Source of the DNA: JADLGL01 sp050184415
GTDB taxonomy: Bacteria; Pseudomonadota; Alphaproteobacteria; Rhizobiales; Kaistiaceae
Direction of reading: 5' to 3'
DNA length: 64,000 nt
Assembly (NCBI GenBank): GCA_050184415.1
Contig: JBFXAJ010000004.1
Span: 62,001 to 126,000, forward strand
Shown here: one piece after another, positions 43,752 to 52,324 of the stretch
How positions within the stretch are numbered: the stretch's first letter is position 1
Layout: each line of letters begins with the position of its first letter
Notes under the pieces: generated by a model
Database searches by the model: none
The model's input: the letters and a program-made list of their open reading frames with translations, nothing else
Told to the model about the DNA's origin: nothing
Translations under genes and position numbers: made by a program

Positions 43752-45355
43752 CAGGCGATCAGCCCATAGGCCGGGAGGGTGAAGAACGGCTGCAGCTCCT
43801 CGGCGAGGCTTGATCGGCGGAAGAGCTCGATCGCCTCGGGGAACCGCCCGGCGGCGAAGGTGTCCTCGCCGATCTCCGCCCTCACCTCGGTCATCTCCTC
43901 GGTGATCACCTGGTCGAGGAGCGCGGCGCTCGCGCGCCGGCCGTCGGCGAGGCTGGCCCGGAAATGGATCTGCTGCCAGATCTGGGCGCGGCTGATCTCG
44001 GCAAGCGAGGCGTCCTCGACGACATTGTCGATCGGAACCGCGCCGCGGCCCGAAAGCCAGGCCTCGATATAGCGGACGCCGGTGCGGACATTGTCGCGGA
44101 ACCCGCCCGCGGTGCGGATGCCGTCATGGACTTCCAGCAGCTCGTCCTGGCCGACCCGCACGTCTTCCCGCAGAACGTCGAGCTGGTTCGCCCCGGGCAT
44201 CAGCCGATCGAAGACCTCGCGCACCACCGGGATCAGGTCGGGATGCGCGACCCAGGTGCCGTCATGCCCGGCCTTGGCCTCCCGCTCCTTGTCGGCCCGG
44301 ATCTCGGCGAGCGCTCGGTCCTTCGTCACCGCGTCCGCGCCGTCGGGAATGAAGGCCGACATGCCGCCGATCGCGAAGGTGCCGCGGCGGTGGCACGTCT
44401 TGATGAGGAGCTCCGAATACGCCTTGAGGAAGGCGTCGCCCATGTCGACCTGCGACCGGTCCGGCAGGAGGTAGGCCGGCGTGCTGCGGAACGTCTTGAG
44501 GAGCGAGAAGATGTAGTCCCAGCGGCCGCAATTGAGCCCGGCCATGTGATCGCGGAGCTCGTAGATGATCTCGTCCATCTCGAAGGCGGCGGGCAGCGTC
44601 TCGATGTGGACCGTCGCCTTGATGGTGCCCACCGGCAGCGACAGCGCGTCCTCGGCGAACAGGAACACGTCGTTCCAGAGCCTGGCCTCGAGATGGCTCT
44701 CGAGCTTGGCGAGATAGAAATACGGCCGCGAGCCGCCGGCGATCGACGGCTCGGCGTTGTGGAAGACGAGGAGGCCGAAATCGAACAGCGATGCCGACAT
44801 CGGCTCGCCGTCGATCAGCACATGGGCCTCGGGAAGGTGCCAGCCGCGCGGCCGCGTCATAAGGACGGCCGTCTTGTCATGAAGGCGGAGCGTGGCGCCG
44901 GTCGATGGGTCCGCCACCTCGAGATTGCCGCGCCAGCGGTCGCGGATGTTAAGCTGACCTTCGATCAGGTTCGACCAGGTCGGCGCGAGGCCGTCCTCGA
45001 AATCGCCCATGAAGGTCCGCGCGCCGGAGTTCAGGCCGCGGATCAGGGTCAGCCGGTCCACCGGACCGGTCATCTCCACGCGGCGGTCGTTGATCTCGTC
45101 CGGCATCGGCGCGACCCGCCAGTCCTCCTCACGGATGGTGAGGGTCGACGGCAGGAAGTCGGGGAGCTCGCCGCGGTCGAACCGGGCCTGACGGGCGACG
45201 CGCTCCGAGAGAAGGTCGAGCCGGACCTTGTCAAAGCGCCGATGCAGCTCGCCGAGGAACTGCAGCGCCTCGGCGGTCAGGATCTCGTCGTAGCGCGGGC
45301 CGTCCGCACCAGTCAGCGTAAGGCGCGCGGCCTTCGCATTGTCAAAGATCGTCAT
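43751..45355 (-). CDS. aceB: Malate synthase A
   Basis: A 534-residue glyoxylate-shunt enzyme condensing acetyl-CoA and glyoxylate into malate. Hallmarks are R-T-F-M-G-D-F-E-D-G-L-A-P-T-W, T-V-H-I-E-T-L-P-A-A-F-E-M-D-E-I-I-Y-E-L-R-D-H, G-L-N-C-G-R-W-D-Y-I-F-S and G-T-W-V-A-H-P. Length matches the A isoform. Its presence shows capacity to grow on C2 compounds or fatty acids. Isocitrate lyase is not in the window. It is followed by tag in the same transcript. Confidence 0.97.
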   Translation of the reverse strand: MTIFDNAKAARLTLTGADGPRYDEILTAEALQFLGELHRRFDKVRLDLLSERVARQARFDRGELPDFLPSTLTIREEDWRVAPMPDEINDRRVEMTGPVDRLTLIRGLNSGARTFMGDFEDGLAPTWSNLIEGQLNIRDRWRGNLEVADPSTGATLRLHDKTAVLMTRPRGWHLPEAHVLIDGEPMSASLFDFGLLVFHNAEPSIAGGSRPYFYLAKLESHLEARLWNDVFLFAEDALSLPVGTIKATVHIETLPAAFEMDEIIYELRDHMAGLNCGRWDYIFSLLKTFRSTPAYLLPDRSQVDMGDAFLKAYSELLIKTCHRRGTFAIGGMSAFIPDGADAVTKDRALAEIRADKEREAKAGHDGTWVAHPDLIPVVREVFDRLMPGANQLDVLREDVRVGQDELLEVHDGIRTAGGFRDNVRTGVRYIEAWLSGRGAVPIDNVVEDASLAEISRAQIWQQIHFRASLADGRRASAALLDQVITEEMTEVRAEIGEDTFAAGRFPEAIELFRRSSLAEELQPFFTLPAYGLIA

Positions 45356-45462
45356 CCGATGTCCCGTGGGACCCCCGCGTGCCGGTCACGCCCGTCGCCA
45401 GTTTGCTTGGTAGCGCAAAGGCGGCGGTCGTCAAGAATGTGTCATGCCGCGGCACGCCGACC

Positions 45463-46746
45463 TCACAGGTCTCCGTCATCCTCGCGGTCATGAGCGGCAT
45501 GCTTGGCGCGGAGGTGGCGAACGAAATACCAGATGCCGAGCACGACCGGCGGCACCGCGATCGCGGTGATGAGATAGCGGTCGACGCCCCAGCCGAAGGC
45601 CTCCGCGCCGCCGGCGAGGTAGGACACGAGGCCGACGACATAGTAGCTGACGGCGGCGACCGAGAGTCCTTCCACCCATTGCTGGAGCCGGAACTGCGCA
45701 CGGGCACGCCGGTTCAGCGATGCCAGGAGTGCCCGGTTCTGCTGCTCGAGCTCGACCTCGATGCGGGTCCGGAGGAGATTCGCCGCCCGGCCGATGCGGT
45801 CCGAAAGGTCCGCGAGCCGGGCCTCGACCGTCTGGCAGGTCCGCATCGCGGGCGCCATCCGCCGTTCGAGGAACGAACTCCACCTCGTGTAGCCGTCGAG
45901 CACGCCCTCGCGGATCGACCGGAGGCGGAGCTTGACGATCTCGTCATAGGCGCGCGTCGCCCCGAACCGGAACGCGCTGAGCGCGGCATCGGTCTCGACC
46001 TCGGCGGCCAGCTCGGTGAGCTTTCCGAGGAGCACCCGGTTCGCGTTGAGGTCCGGCGTGCCGCCGATCTTCTGCACCGTATCCTGGAGCGCGGTCTCGA
46101 TCCGGCTGATCGACGGCTGGAGCCGCCGGGCTTCCGGCAGGCCGAGGAGCGCCAGCGTGCGATAGGTCTCGAGCTCGATCAGGCGCTGTACCAGCGGCCC
46201 GATCTCGTGCTCGTAGAGCCCGCGGTCGACGAGGAGGATCCGGGTATGCCCCTCCGGCCGCAGCCGGAAGTCGGTCGCGCCGATCGCGCGGCCGTCGCGC
46301 ATGGTGGAGACCGCGGTCGACCCATGATCGAGGCCGTGCAGCAGCGCCTCTGCGGGACCGTCGTCGCGGACGAGGTCGAGCCGCGTGGCGACGATAAGCG
46401 GGCCTGGCTGGCGGAAGGACTCCCCGAGGAGCTGATCGAGCGTCAGCGGATTGCCGGGGTCGTTGCCGGGGCAGTCCCAGGTATAGGCGACGATCTCGGA
46501 ATGCGTCTCCCAGCGGAGGCGGACATGGCCGATCCAGACGATGTGCTGGTTGCTGTGCGGGTCGGGCGGCGACAGGCCGAGGGCGACGCAGCGCTCGGCG
46601 AACGCCGCGCGGGCCGCATCGGCGGCAGCCGCATCGGTCGTGAAGGCGTAGTGGAGGACGAGCCGCGGCGTCGTGATGAGCTGGAACGGACGGGCGTGTA
46701 TCTCGCGGAGCGCGAACTCGCGGAGCGGATGTTCTGTGAGCTGCAT
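45463..46746 (-). CDS. DUF3422 family membrane protein
   Basis: A 427-residue protein starting MQLTEHPLREFALREIHARP, the typical opening of DUF3422. The central part is helical and rich in Arg/Glu/Leu. Two transmembrane helices lie near the C-terminus (S-V-A-A-V-S-Y-Y-V-V-G-L-V-S-Y-L and Y-L-I-T-A-I-A-V-P-P-V-V-L-G-I-W-Y-F). The family is widespread in alpha- and betaproteobacteria and functionally unknown. An upstream in-frame ATG at 46794 exists, but the family start is at 46746. Confidence 0.88.
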   Translation of the reverse strand: MQLTEHPLREFALREIHARPFQLITTPRLVLHYAFTTDAAAADAARAAFAERCVALGLSPPDPHSNQHIVWIGHVRLRWETHSEIVAYTWDCPGNDPGNPLTLDQLLGESFRQPGPLIVATRLDLVRDDGPAEALLHGLDHGSTAVSTMRDGRAIGATDFRLRPEGHTRILLVDRGLYEHEIGPLVQRLIELETYRTLALLGLPEARRLQPSISRIETALQDTVQKIGGTPDLNANRVLLGKLTELAAEVETDAALSAFRFGATRAYDEIVKLRLRSIREGVLDGYTRWSSFLERRMAPAMRTCQTVEARLADLSDRIGRAANLLRTRIEVELEQQNRALLASLNRRARAQFRLQQWVEGLSVAAVSYYVVGLVSYLAGGAEAFGWGVDRYLITAIAVPPVVLGIWYFVRHLRAKHAAHDREDDGDL

Positions 46747-46866
46747 TGGCGCATTCCGGGCGGAAAAGCCGCCTGCGCGATGGTCGCCGTCCATCAGCGT
46801 CCCCTGCCGAACCGGCCGTGTTCTGCCCCCTGTCGGTGCCGGTGTCGAGCGCCGCCGTGCCGCAGC

Positions 46867-46901
46867 GAAAAGAAAGACGCCGCAGACGGTGCCGCGGCGT
46901 C
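46867..46901 (-). terminator. Rho-independent terminator of the peroxiredoxin gene
   Basis: GACGCCGC (46876-46883) pairs with GCGGCGTC (46894-46901) across a 10-nt loop. On the minus strand the stem is followed by TTTCTTTT. It begins 26 bp after the stop. Confidence 0.85.
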
Positions 46902-46926
46902 GCGATCGGCAGTGGTCGATTCTGCG

Positions 46927-47586
46927 CTATTTCGGGTGCGGCACGAAGCGGATATAGGGCTTCGGAGAACGCCAGCCCGCAGGGTACTGCTCCCGCGCCG
47001 CATCGTCGGTCACCGAGCCGGCGATGATGACCTCCTCGCCGGTCTTCCAGTTGGCCGGCGTCGCCACCTTGTGCTTGGCCGTCAACTGCAGGGAATCGAC
47101 CACGCGGAGGATCTCGTCGAAGTTCCGGCCCGTGGTCATCGGGTAGGACATCACGAGCTTCACCTTCTTGTCGGGACCGATGACATAGACGGTGCGGACG
47201 GTCTGGTTGTCGGCCGCGGTGCGGCCTTCCGACGTCTCGCCGGCATCGGCCGGCAGCATGTCGTAGAGCTTCGACACCTTGAGGTCCGTGTCCCCGATCA
47301 TCGGGTAGTTCGGCGCCTCGCCCATCACCTCGTGGATGTCCGCCGACCAGCCATGGTGCTTTTCGACCGGGTCGACGCTGACGGCGATGACCTTCACGTT
47401 GCGCGCCGCGAAATCCGGTTGCAGCTTGGCCATGGTGCCGAGTTCGGTCGTGCAGACCGGGGTGAAGTTCTTGGGGTGCGAGAACAGGATGCCCCATGAA
47501 TCGCCGAGCCACTCGTGGAAGCGGATCCTGCCCTCGGTGGTTTCGGCCTCGAAGTCCGGAGCGAGGTCGCCAATGCGAAGCGTCAT
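46927..47586 (-). CDS. 1-Cys peroxiredoxin (Prx6/AhpC-TSA type)
   Basis: A 219-residue thiol peroxidase reducing hydrogen peroxide and organic hydroperoxides in the cytosol. Peroxidatic C45 lies in F-T-P-V-C-T-T-E, with the T42/R active-site partners and the Prx6-type C-terminal extension (W-K-T-G-E-E-V-I-I, P-Y-I-R-F-V-P-H-P). No resolving Cys is seen, hence 1-Cys. It follows gshA in the same direction across 161 bp holding a 20-bp palindrome; glutathione is a plausible reductant. Confidence 0.94.
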   Translation of the reverse strand: MTLRIGDLAPDFEAETTEGRIRFHEWLGDSWGILFSHPKNFTPVCTTELGTMAKLQPDFAARNVKVIAVSVDPVEKHHGWSADIHEVMGEAPNYPMIGDTDLKVSKLYDMLPADAGETSEGRTAADNQTVRTVYVIGPDKKVKLVMSYPMTTGRNFDEILRVVDSLQLTAKHKVATPANWKTGEEVIIAGSVTDDAAREQYPAGWRSPKPYIRFVPHPK

Positions 47587-47680
47587 GGATCGGTACTCCT
47601 ATAGTCTGAAGGAAAGGCTGCCCTTCCGGCGCTCAATATCGAAACGCCGCGTGCCGGCAGCAAGAATGCCGCCATGCCAA

Positions 47681-47700
47681 AATTCCGCCGCGGCGGAATT
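47681..47700. promoter_or_regulatory. Perfect 20-bp palindrome between gshA and the peroxiredoxin gene
   Basis: AATTCCGCCGCGGCGGAATT is its own reverse complement. It lies 95 bp upstream of the peroxiredoxin ATG and 48 bp past the gshA stop. It may be an operator. In minus-strand RNA it is a stem followed by TT, so it could instead end the gshA transcript. Confidence 0.55.
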
Positions 47701-47747
47701 GTCGTACCACGCGACAGGCTGCCGTCGTCACACACTTTCCCTGGCAC

Positions 47748-49118
47748 CTAATAGGCGTAGCGCCGGAACAGTTCGCGGACATCCCCCTTCCAGGGGCCGT
47801 GATAGCTGGCAAGGAGGCGCTCGGCGAGCGTCTGGCCGGTCTCGACGATCTCCTGGATATATTCGAGATAGATCGTCTCGTCGGCCCCGATCGGCGACAG
47901 CCGCCGCCGGCGCTTGAGGCCCTCGCGCGCCAGCGTGACGATTTCGCGGGCGATTTCGAGCACCGGCCGTCCGGCGAGCGTGCCCTTCAGGGCCACTCTC
48001 GGCACCTCGGCGCGGAAAGCCTCGATGTCCTCGACGCTCCAGCGCTTCACGAGGTCGTCCGCCGCCGCGAGCACGTCGGTCTCGTAGAGGAGACCAACCC
48101 AGAGGGCGGGAACCGCGCAGATCGACGCCCAGGGACCGGCATCCGCGCCGCGCATCTCGAGGAACTTCTTCAGCCGCACCTCGGGGAACAGCGTCGAGAG
48201 GTGATTGTGCCAGTCGGCGGTCGTGGCCCGCTCGCCCGGCAGCGACGGCAGTGTGCCCGCCATCAGGTCGCGGAACGAGGCGCCGGCGACGTCATGATAG
48301 ATGTCGCCGCGCTTGACGAAATACATCGGCACGTCGAGCGCCCAGTCGACATAGGCCTCGAAGCCGAACCCTTCGGAGAAGACGAAGGGCAGGATCCCGG
48401 TCCGGTCGCGGTCGGTGTCGCGCCAGATCTCGGACCGGAACGACAGGAAGCCGTTGGGCTTCCCCTCAGTGAATGGGGAGTTCGCGAAGATGGCGGTCGT
48501 GATGGGCTGGAGGGCCATCGCCACCCGCATCTTCCGCCGCATGTCGGCCTCGTCGGAGAAGTCGAGATTCGCCTGCACCGTGCAGGTCCGGTACATCATG
48601 TCGATGCCCAGCGTGCCGACCGTCGGCATGTAGCGGGTCATGATCGCGTAGCGCGATTTCGGCATCACCGGGACCTCGTCCCGCGACCACAGCGGCGAGA
48701 AGCCGTGGCCGAGGAAGCGGATGCCGAGGGGATCCGCGACCTCCCGGAGCTGCGCCAGATGGGCGTTGAGCTCGCGATTGGTCTGGTGGATGTGATCGAC
48801 GGGAGCGCCAGACAGCTCGAACTGGCCGCCCGGCTCGAGCGAAATCGCACCGAGGCCGGTGGGATCGGTCAGCCCGATCGGGTTGCCGCCATCCATGATC
48901 GGATGCCAGCCAAGGAGGCCCTCCATCCCCTCGATGAGCTGGCGGACGCCCGCCGGCCCCTCATAGCGCACCGGCGACAGGTCGGAGACGTGGAAGCCGA
49001 ATTTCTCGTGCTCGGTGCCGACCCGCCATTCCGATTTCGGCTTGCCCCCGGCTTCGAGGCTGGCGATCAGCTCGTCACGGGTTTCGATCGGTGTCGGGTC
49101 GGAAACGTCGCGCGCCAT
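47748..49118 (-). CDS. gshA: Glutamate-cysteine ligase (alphaproteobacterial type)
   Basis: A 456-residue enzyme of the plant/alphaproteobacterial class that joins Glu and Cys with ATP, the first step of glutathione synthesis. Seen: R-V-G-T-E-H-E-K-F-G-F, G-A-I-S-L-E-P-G-G-Q-F-E-L-S-G, M-Y-R-T-C-T-V-Q-A-N-L-D-F, and F-L-E-M-R-G-A-D. The ATG at 49118, with GGAG five bases upstream, is preferred to an in-frame GTG at 49133. It lies directly downstream of rsmE, a pairing common in alphaproteobacteria. Confidence 0.95.
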   Translation of the reverse strand: MARDVSDPTPIETRDELIASLEAGGKPKSEWRVGTEHEKFGFHVSDLSPVRYEGPAGVRQLIEGMEGLLGWHPIMDGGNPIGLTDPTGLGAISLEPGGQFELSGAPVDHIHQTNRELNAHLAQLREVADPLGIRFLGHGFSPLWSRDEVPVMPKSRYAIMTRYMPTVGTLGIDMMYRTCTVQANLDFSDEADMRRKMRVAMALQPITTAIFANSPFTEGKPNGFLSFRSEIWRDTDRDRTGILPFVFSEGFGFEAYVDWALDVPMYFVKRGDIYHDVAGASFRDLMAGTLPSLPGERATTADWHNHLSTLFPEVRLKKFLEMRGADAGPWASICAVPALWVGLLYETDVLAAADDLVKRWSVEDIEAFRAEVPRVALKGTLAGRPVLEIAREIVTLAREGLKRRRRLSPIGADETIYLEYIQEIVETGQTLAERLLASYHGPWKGDVRELFRRYAY

Positions 49119-49194
49119 GGAGGCTCCGGGCACAAAGGCGGCGCACCTTAGTGTCCGTCCCCTGCCGCCGCAATGAAGGCGGGCTCACGCGAGG

Positions 49195-49953
49195 CTATGT
49201 CGCGGGCTCGCGCCGCCAGTCCCCGACAACGGCCTGGATCAAGGCGATCGCAGCCACCGCCGCCGTGTCGGCCCGGAGGATACGCGGCCCGAGACTGATG
49301 GGCGTGACGAACGGCTTGTCGCGAAGGTCCTGGCGCTCCGCCTCCGAGAAGCCTCCTTCCGGCCCGACCAGGACCGCGAACCTGTCCTCCTTCAGCGCCC
49401 GCAGCACCGCCACGGCGTCGCCGTCGGGCGCTGCCTCGTCACAATAGACGATGCGGCGGGACGGCTCGACCGAGGGCCAGGCTTCGAGAAGCTGCGCGAG
49501 GGCGATCGGCTCGTCGATCTGCGGGATGCTGAGGAGGCCGCATTGCTCGGCGGCCTCGATCGCGTTGGCTTCCATGCGCTCGCTGTTTACGCGGCCGACC
49601 TGGGTGTGCTGGGTCAGGACCGGCGTCAGAAGACCGGCTCCCATCTCGACCGCCTTCTGCACCATGTAGTCGAGCCGGCCCTGCTTCAGCGGCGCGAAGA
49701 GGTAATAGAGGTCGGGTCGCTCGGTCTGGTCGCGCTCGAGCTTCTCGATCGAAAGGGTCGGCGTTCTTCGGTTGCGCTCGGAAAGCACGGCGCGCCATTG
49801 GCCGTCCTGCCCGTTGAAGACGCTAAGCGCGTCCCCCTTTTCCATGCGAAGGACGTTGATGAGGTAGTTGGACTGCGTGCGGTCGAGGTCGATCACCGTT
49901 CCTGCTGACAGCCGCGCGCGCAGGAACAGACGCTGCCTTGTCTCCGCCGCCAT
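49195..49953 (-). CDS. rsmE: 16S rRNA m3U1498 methyltransferase
   Basis: A 252-residue SPOUT-class methyltransferase modifying U1498 of 16S rRNA. An N-terminal PUA-like domain (R-L-F-L-R-A-R-L, H/N-Y-L-I-N-V-L-R-M) precedes the knot with V-L-V-G-P-E-G-G-F-S and L-G-P-R-I-L-R-A-D-T-A. It is upstream of gshA with a 76-bp gap and diverges from xseA. Confidence 0.95.
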   Translation of the reverse strand: MAAETRQRLFLRARLSAGTVIDLDRTQSNYLINVLRMEKGDALSVFNGQDGQWRAVLSERNRRTPTLSIEKLERDQTERPDLYYLFAPLKQGRLDYMVQKAVEMGAGLLTPVLTQHTQVGRVNSERMEANAIEAAEQCGLLSIPQIDEPIALAQLLEAWPSVEPSRRIVYCDEAAPDGDAVAVLRALKEDRFAVLVGPEGGFSEAERQDLRDKPFVTPISLGPRILRADTAAVAAIALIQAVVGDWRREPAT

Positions 49954-50030
49954 CCATTCCTCCGCACCGAGCTTGACGCCGCCAACGGCTATCGCCCACG
50001 ACTCCCCGGTCAGTCCATAGAGCCTTGAAC

Positions 50031-51602
50031 GTGTCGCCGACGAACGTCACCGAATACACCGTTTCCGGCATCTCGGCCGCGCTCAAGCGCACCGTGGAGG
50101 ATGCGTATGGCTACGTACGCGTCCGGGGCGAAATCTCGGGCTACAAGGGACAGCATTCCTCCGGCCACGCCTACTTCACCCTGAAGGACGACAAGGCGCG
50201 CCTCGACGCGGTGGTGTGGCGGCTGACCTTCCAGCGGATCCGCTTCAAGCCGGAAGAAGGCCTCGAGGTCATCGCCACCGGCCGGCTGACGACCTTCCCG
50301 GGCAAGTCCGGTTACCAGATGATCGTCGACGCGCTCGAGCCCGCGGGCGTCGGCGCGCTGATGGCGCTCCTCGAGGAGCGGAAGCGGAAGCTGGCGGCGG
50401 CAGGCCTTTTCGCGGCGGAGCGGAAGCGGGCGCTCCCCTTCCTGCCGCGGATCATCGGGGTCGTCACCTCGCCGACCGGGGCGGTCATCCGCGACATCAT
50501 CCATCGCCTCTCCGACCGCTGCCCGACCACGGTCGTCCTGTGGCCCGTGCGCGTCCAGGGCGAAACCGCGGCCGACGAGGTGTCGAGGGCGATCGCCGGG
50601 TTCAACGCGTTGCCGCTCCTCGGCGGGCCTGCGCCGCGGCCCGACGTGCTGATCGTCGCCCGCGGCGGCGGCAGCCTCGAGGACCTCTGGCCCTTCAACG
50701 AGGAGGTCGTCGTCCGGGCCGCGGCTTCCTCGGCGATCCCGATCATCTCGGCGATCGGCCACGAGACCGACACCACGCTTCTCGATCTCGCCGCCGATAT
50801 CCGCGCACCGACGCCGACCGGCGCTGCCGAACTGGTGGTCCCGGTCCGGGCGGAGCTCGTGGCGCGGATCGACAAGGTTGTCCTTCGCGGACGGACGGCA
50901 TCGGGCCGCGTGCTCGACCTCGCACGGCGCGAGTTGGCGTCGCTGGCGCGGGCGATGCCGGGGCCGGACGATTTCCTCGCGATCCCGCGGCGGACCCTCG
51001 ACGAGCTCGGCGCGCGGCTGACGCGGTCGCTCGGCGCCAACGCCGCCGCACACCGCAGCCGCTACGAGCGGGCGTGCGCGGCCCTATCACCCGTCGGGCT
51101 GTCGCGGTCCGTCGCACAGCTCGGCCAACGGCTCGCGGCCGCGGGCGCGCGGAAGACGCAGGCTCTCTCCGTCCACGCCGAACGCAAGCGATCCGCCCTG
51201 ACGCTGGCGGCGCGCCGGCTCCGCCCGGCCGCGGTGACGGAGCGCGTGGTCCGGGGCCGCCGCCAGGTACAGGACCTCGACGGGCGCCGGCGCCGCGCGG
51301 TGCGACAGACGCTGACGCTGGCGTGGCAAAAACTCGAGGCGCTCGACAAGCTCCTTGATGCCTTCGCCCTCTCCAAGGAAAGCATCCTCGCCCGCGGCTT
51401 CGCCCTCGTTCATCGTACGGACGGAACGCTGGTCGGGCGCGCCGCGGACCTGCCGCTAGGCGCGATGGTCGAGCTCGAATTCGCCGACGGCAAGGCGGCA
51501 GCCGTGACCGGCGCCGGCGGGTTCAGCCCCAAACGGCCACGGCGCCGAACCGCAGCCCCCTCCCCCGACCAGGGGAGTCTCTTCGATGCGGCGGAAAGCT
51601 AA
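50031..51602 (+). CDS. xseA: Exodeoxyribonuclease VII large subunit
   Basis: A 523-residue subunit of the ssDNA exonuclease. The N-terminal OB-fold has Y-V-R-V-R-G-E-I-S-G-Y-K and H-A-Y-F-T-L-K-D-D. The catalytic domain has I-G-V-V-T-S-P-T-G-A-V-I-R-D-I, V-L-I-V-A-R-G-G-G-S-L-E-D-L-W-P-F-N-E-E and A-I-G-H-E-T-D-T-T-L-L-D. A long coiled-coil arm and a C-terminal domain follow. The start is either TTG 50025 or GTG 50031; the latter is chosen because it begins the conserved N-V-T-E-Y-T-V-S-G segment more compactly. The small subunit xseB is not nearby. Confidence 0.95.
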   Translation: MSPTNVTEYTVSGISAALKRTVEDAYGYVRVRGEISGYKGQHSSGHAYFTLKDDKARLDAVVWRLTFQRIRFKPEEGLEVIATGRLTTFPGKSGYQMIVDALEPAGVGALMALLEERKRKLAAAGLFAAERKRALPFLPRIIGVVTSPTGAVIRDIIHRLSDRCPTTVVLWPVRVQGETAADEVSRAIAGFNALPLLGGPAPRPDVLIVARGGGSLEDLWPFNEEVVVRAAASSAIPIISAIGHETDTTLLDLAADIRAPTPTGAAELVVPVRAELVARIDKVVLRGRTASGRVLDLARRELASLARAMPGPDDFLAIPRRTLDELGARLTRSLGANAAAHRSRYERACAALSPVGLSRSVAQLGQRLAAAGARKTQALSVHAERKRSALTLAARRLRPAAVTERVVRGRRQVQDLDGRRRRAVRQTLTLAWQKLEALDKLLDAFALSKESILARGFALVHRTDGTLVGRAADLPLGAMVELEFADGKAAAVTGAGGFSPKRPRRRTAAPSPDQGSLFDAAES

Positions 51603-51719
51603 GACTCGCTTGGGGCCGCGTCGAAAATTTGCACGGAGGTGTGCTCTCCGCACGTCTTTTCCTAGGTCGAGGCGTTAGACTAGAATCAACCGCGATTTGC
51701 GGAACGGCTGGGGTGTGCT

Positions 51720-52274
51720 GTGCAAGGGAAAGTCTTCGTCAGGACGGCGGCTGCGCTGGGCTTCGCCGTGGCTGTTGGCATGGGCACGTCGCCGGCCGCA
51801 GCCCAGGAAAACGCGTGGGCTGGGCCATATGTCGGCGCCCTCGTCGGAAAGGGGTGGGCCAATATCGACGGCCCGCCGTCGAGCGGCCTTGGCTGGACCG
51901 CGGGAATCTTCGGCGGCTACAATTTCAATACGCCAGGGAACTTCCTCATTGGCATCGATGCCGACGTGGAATGGTCGGGCCGCGGGACCGCCGTCTATGA
52001 CAATCCGTGGACCTCGAATGTCCGGGTCCGATATGGTTACGCCTGGAACAGCCTCTTCATCTACGGCGCGGCCGGCATGTCGATGGCCCGCATCGGCATC
52101 GGCGGGGACTTTGCGACCGACATCGGCTGGAACATCGGCGCCGGCCTCGAACTCCGCCGCGGGCCGCTGATAGCGAGGGTCGAGTACCTCTACAGCCGCT
52201 TCGGAGAGATCCGCGACATCGGCCACAGCGCAAACCTTCACGAGGTCCGCATCGGCATCGGCATCGCCTTCTAA
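51720..52274 (+). CDS. Outer-membrane beta-barrel protein (Omp25/Omp31-like)
   Basis: A 184-residue protein with a GTG start. A signal peptide spans residues 1-29 (ending P-A-A-A-Q). The mature part has alternating strand segments (Y-V-G-A-L-V-G-K-G-W, G-I-F-G-G-Y-N-F-N, V-R-V-R-Y-G-Y-A, R-V-E-Y-L-Y-S-R-F) and ends in a typical barrel strand I-G-I-G-I-A-F with terminal Phe. It matches the OmpA-like transmembrane/Omp25 family of rhizobia and Brucella. It stands alone between xseA and the corrinoid importer. Confidence 0.85.
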   Translation: MQGKVFVRTAAALGFAVAVGMGTSPAAAQENAWAGPYVGALVGKGWANIDGPPSSGLGWTAGIFGGYNFNTPGNFLIGIDADVEWSGRGTAVYDNPWTSNVRVRYGYAWNSLFIYGAAGMSMARIGIGGDFATDIGWNIGAGLELRRGPLIARVEYLYSRFGEIRDIGHSANLHEVRIGIGIAF

Positions 52275-52324
52275 GGAAACCAGGCAGGGCGCTGCCGCCC
52301 TGCCGCCCCGCCCTCCTCGCTTCG

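Noticed and set aside
45379..47499. A plus-strand open frame of about 706 codons
   Set aside because: Runs antisense across two real genes (DUF3422 and peroxiredoxin), with compositional bias only.
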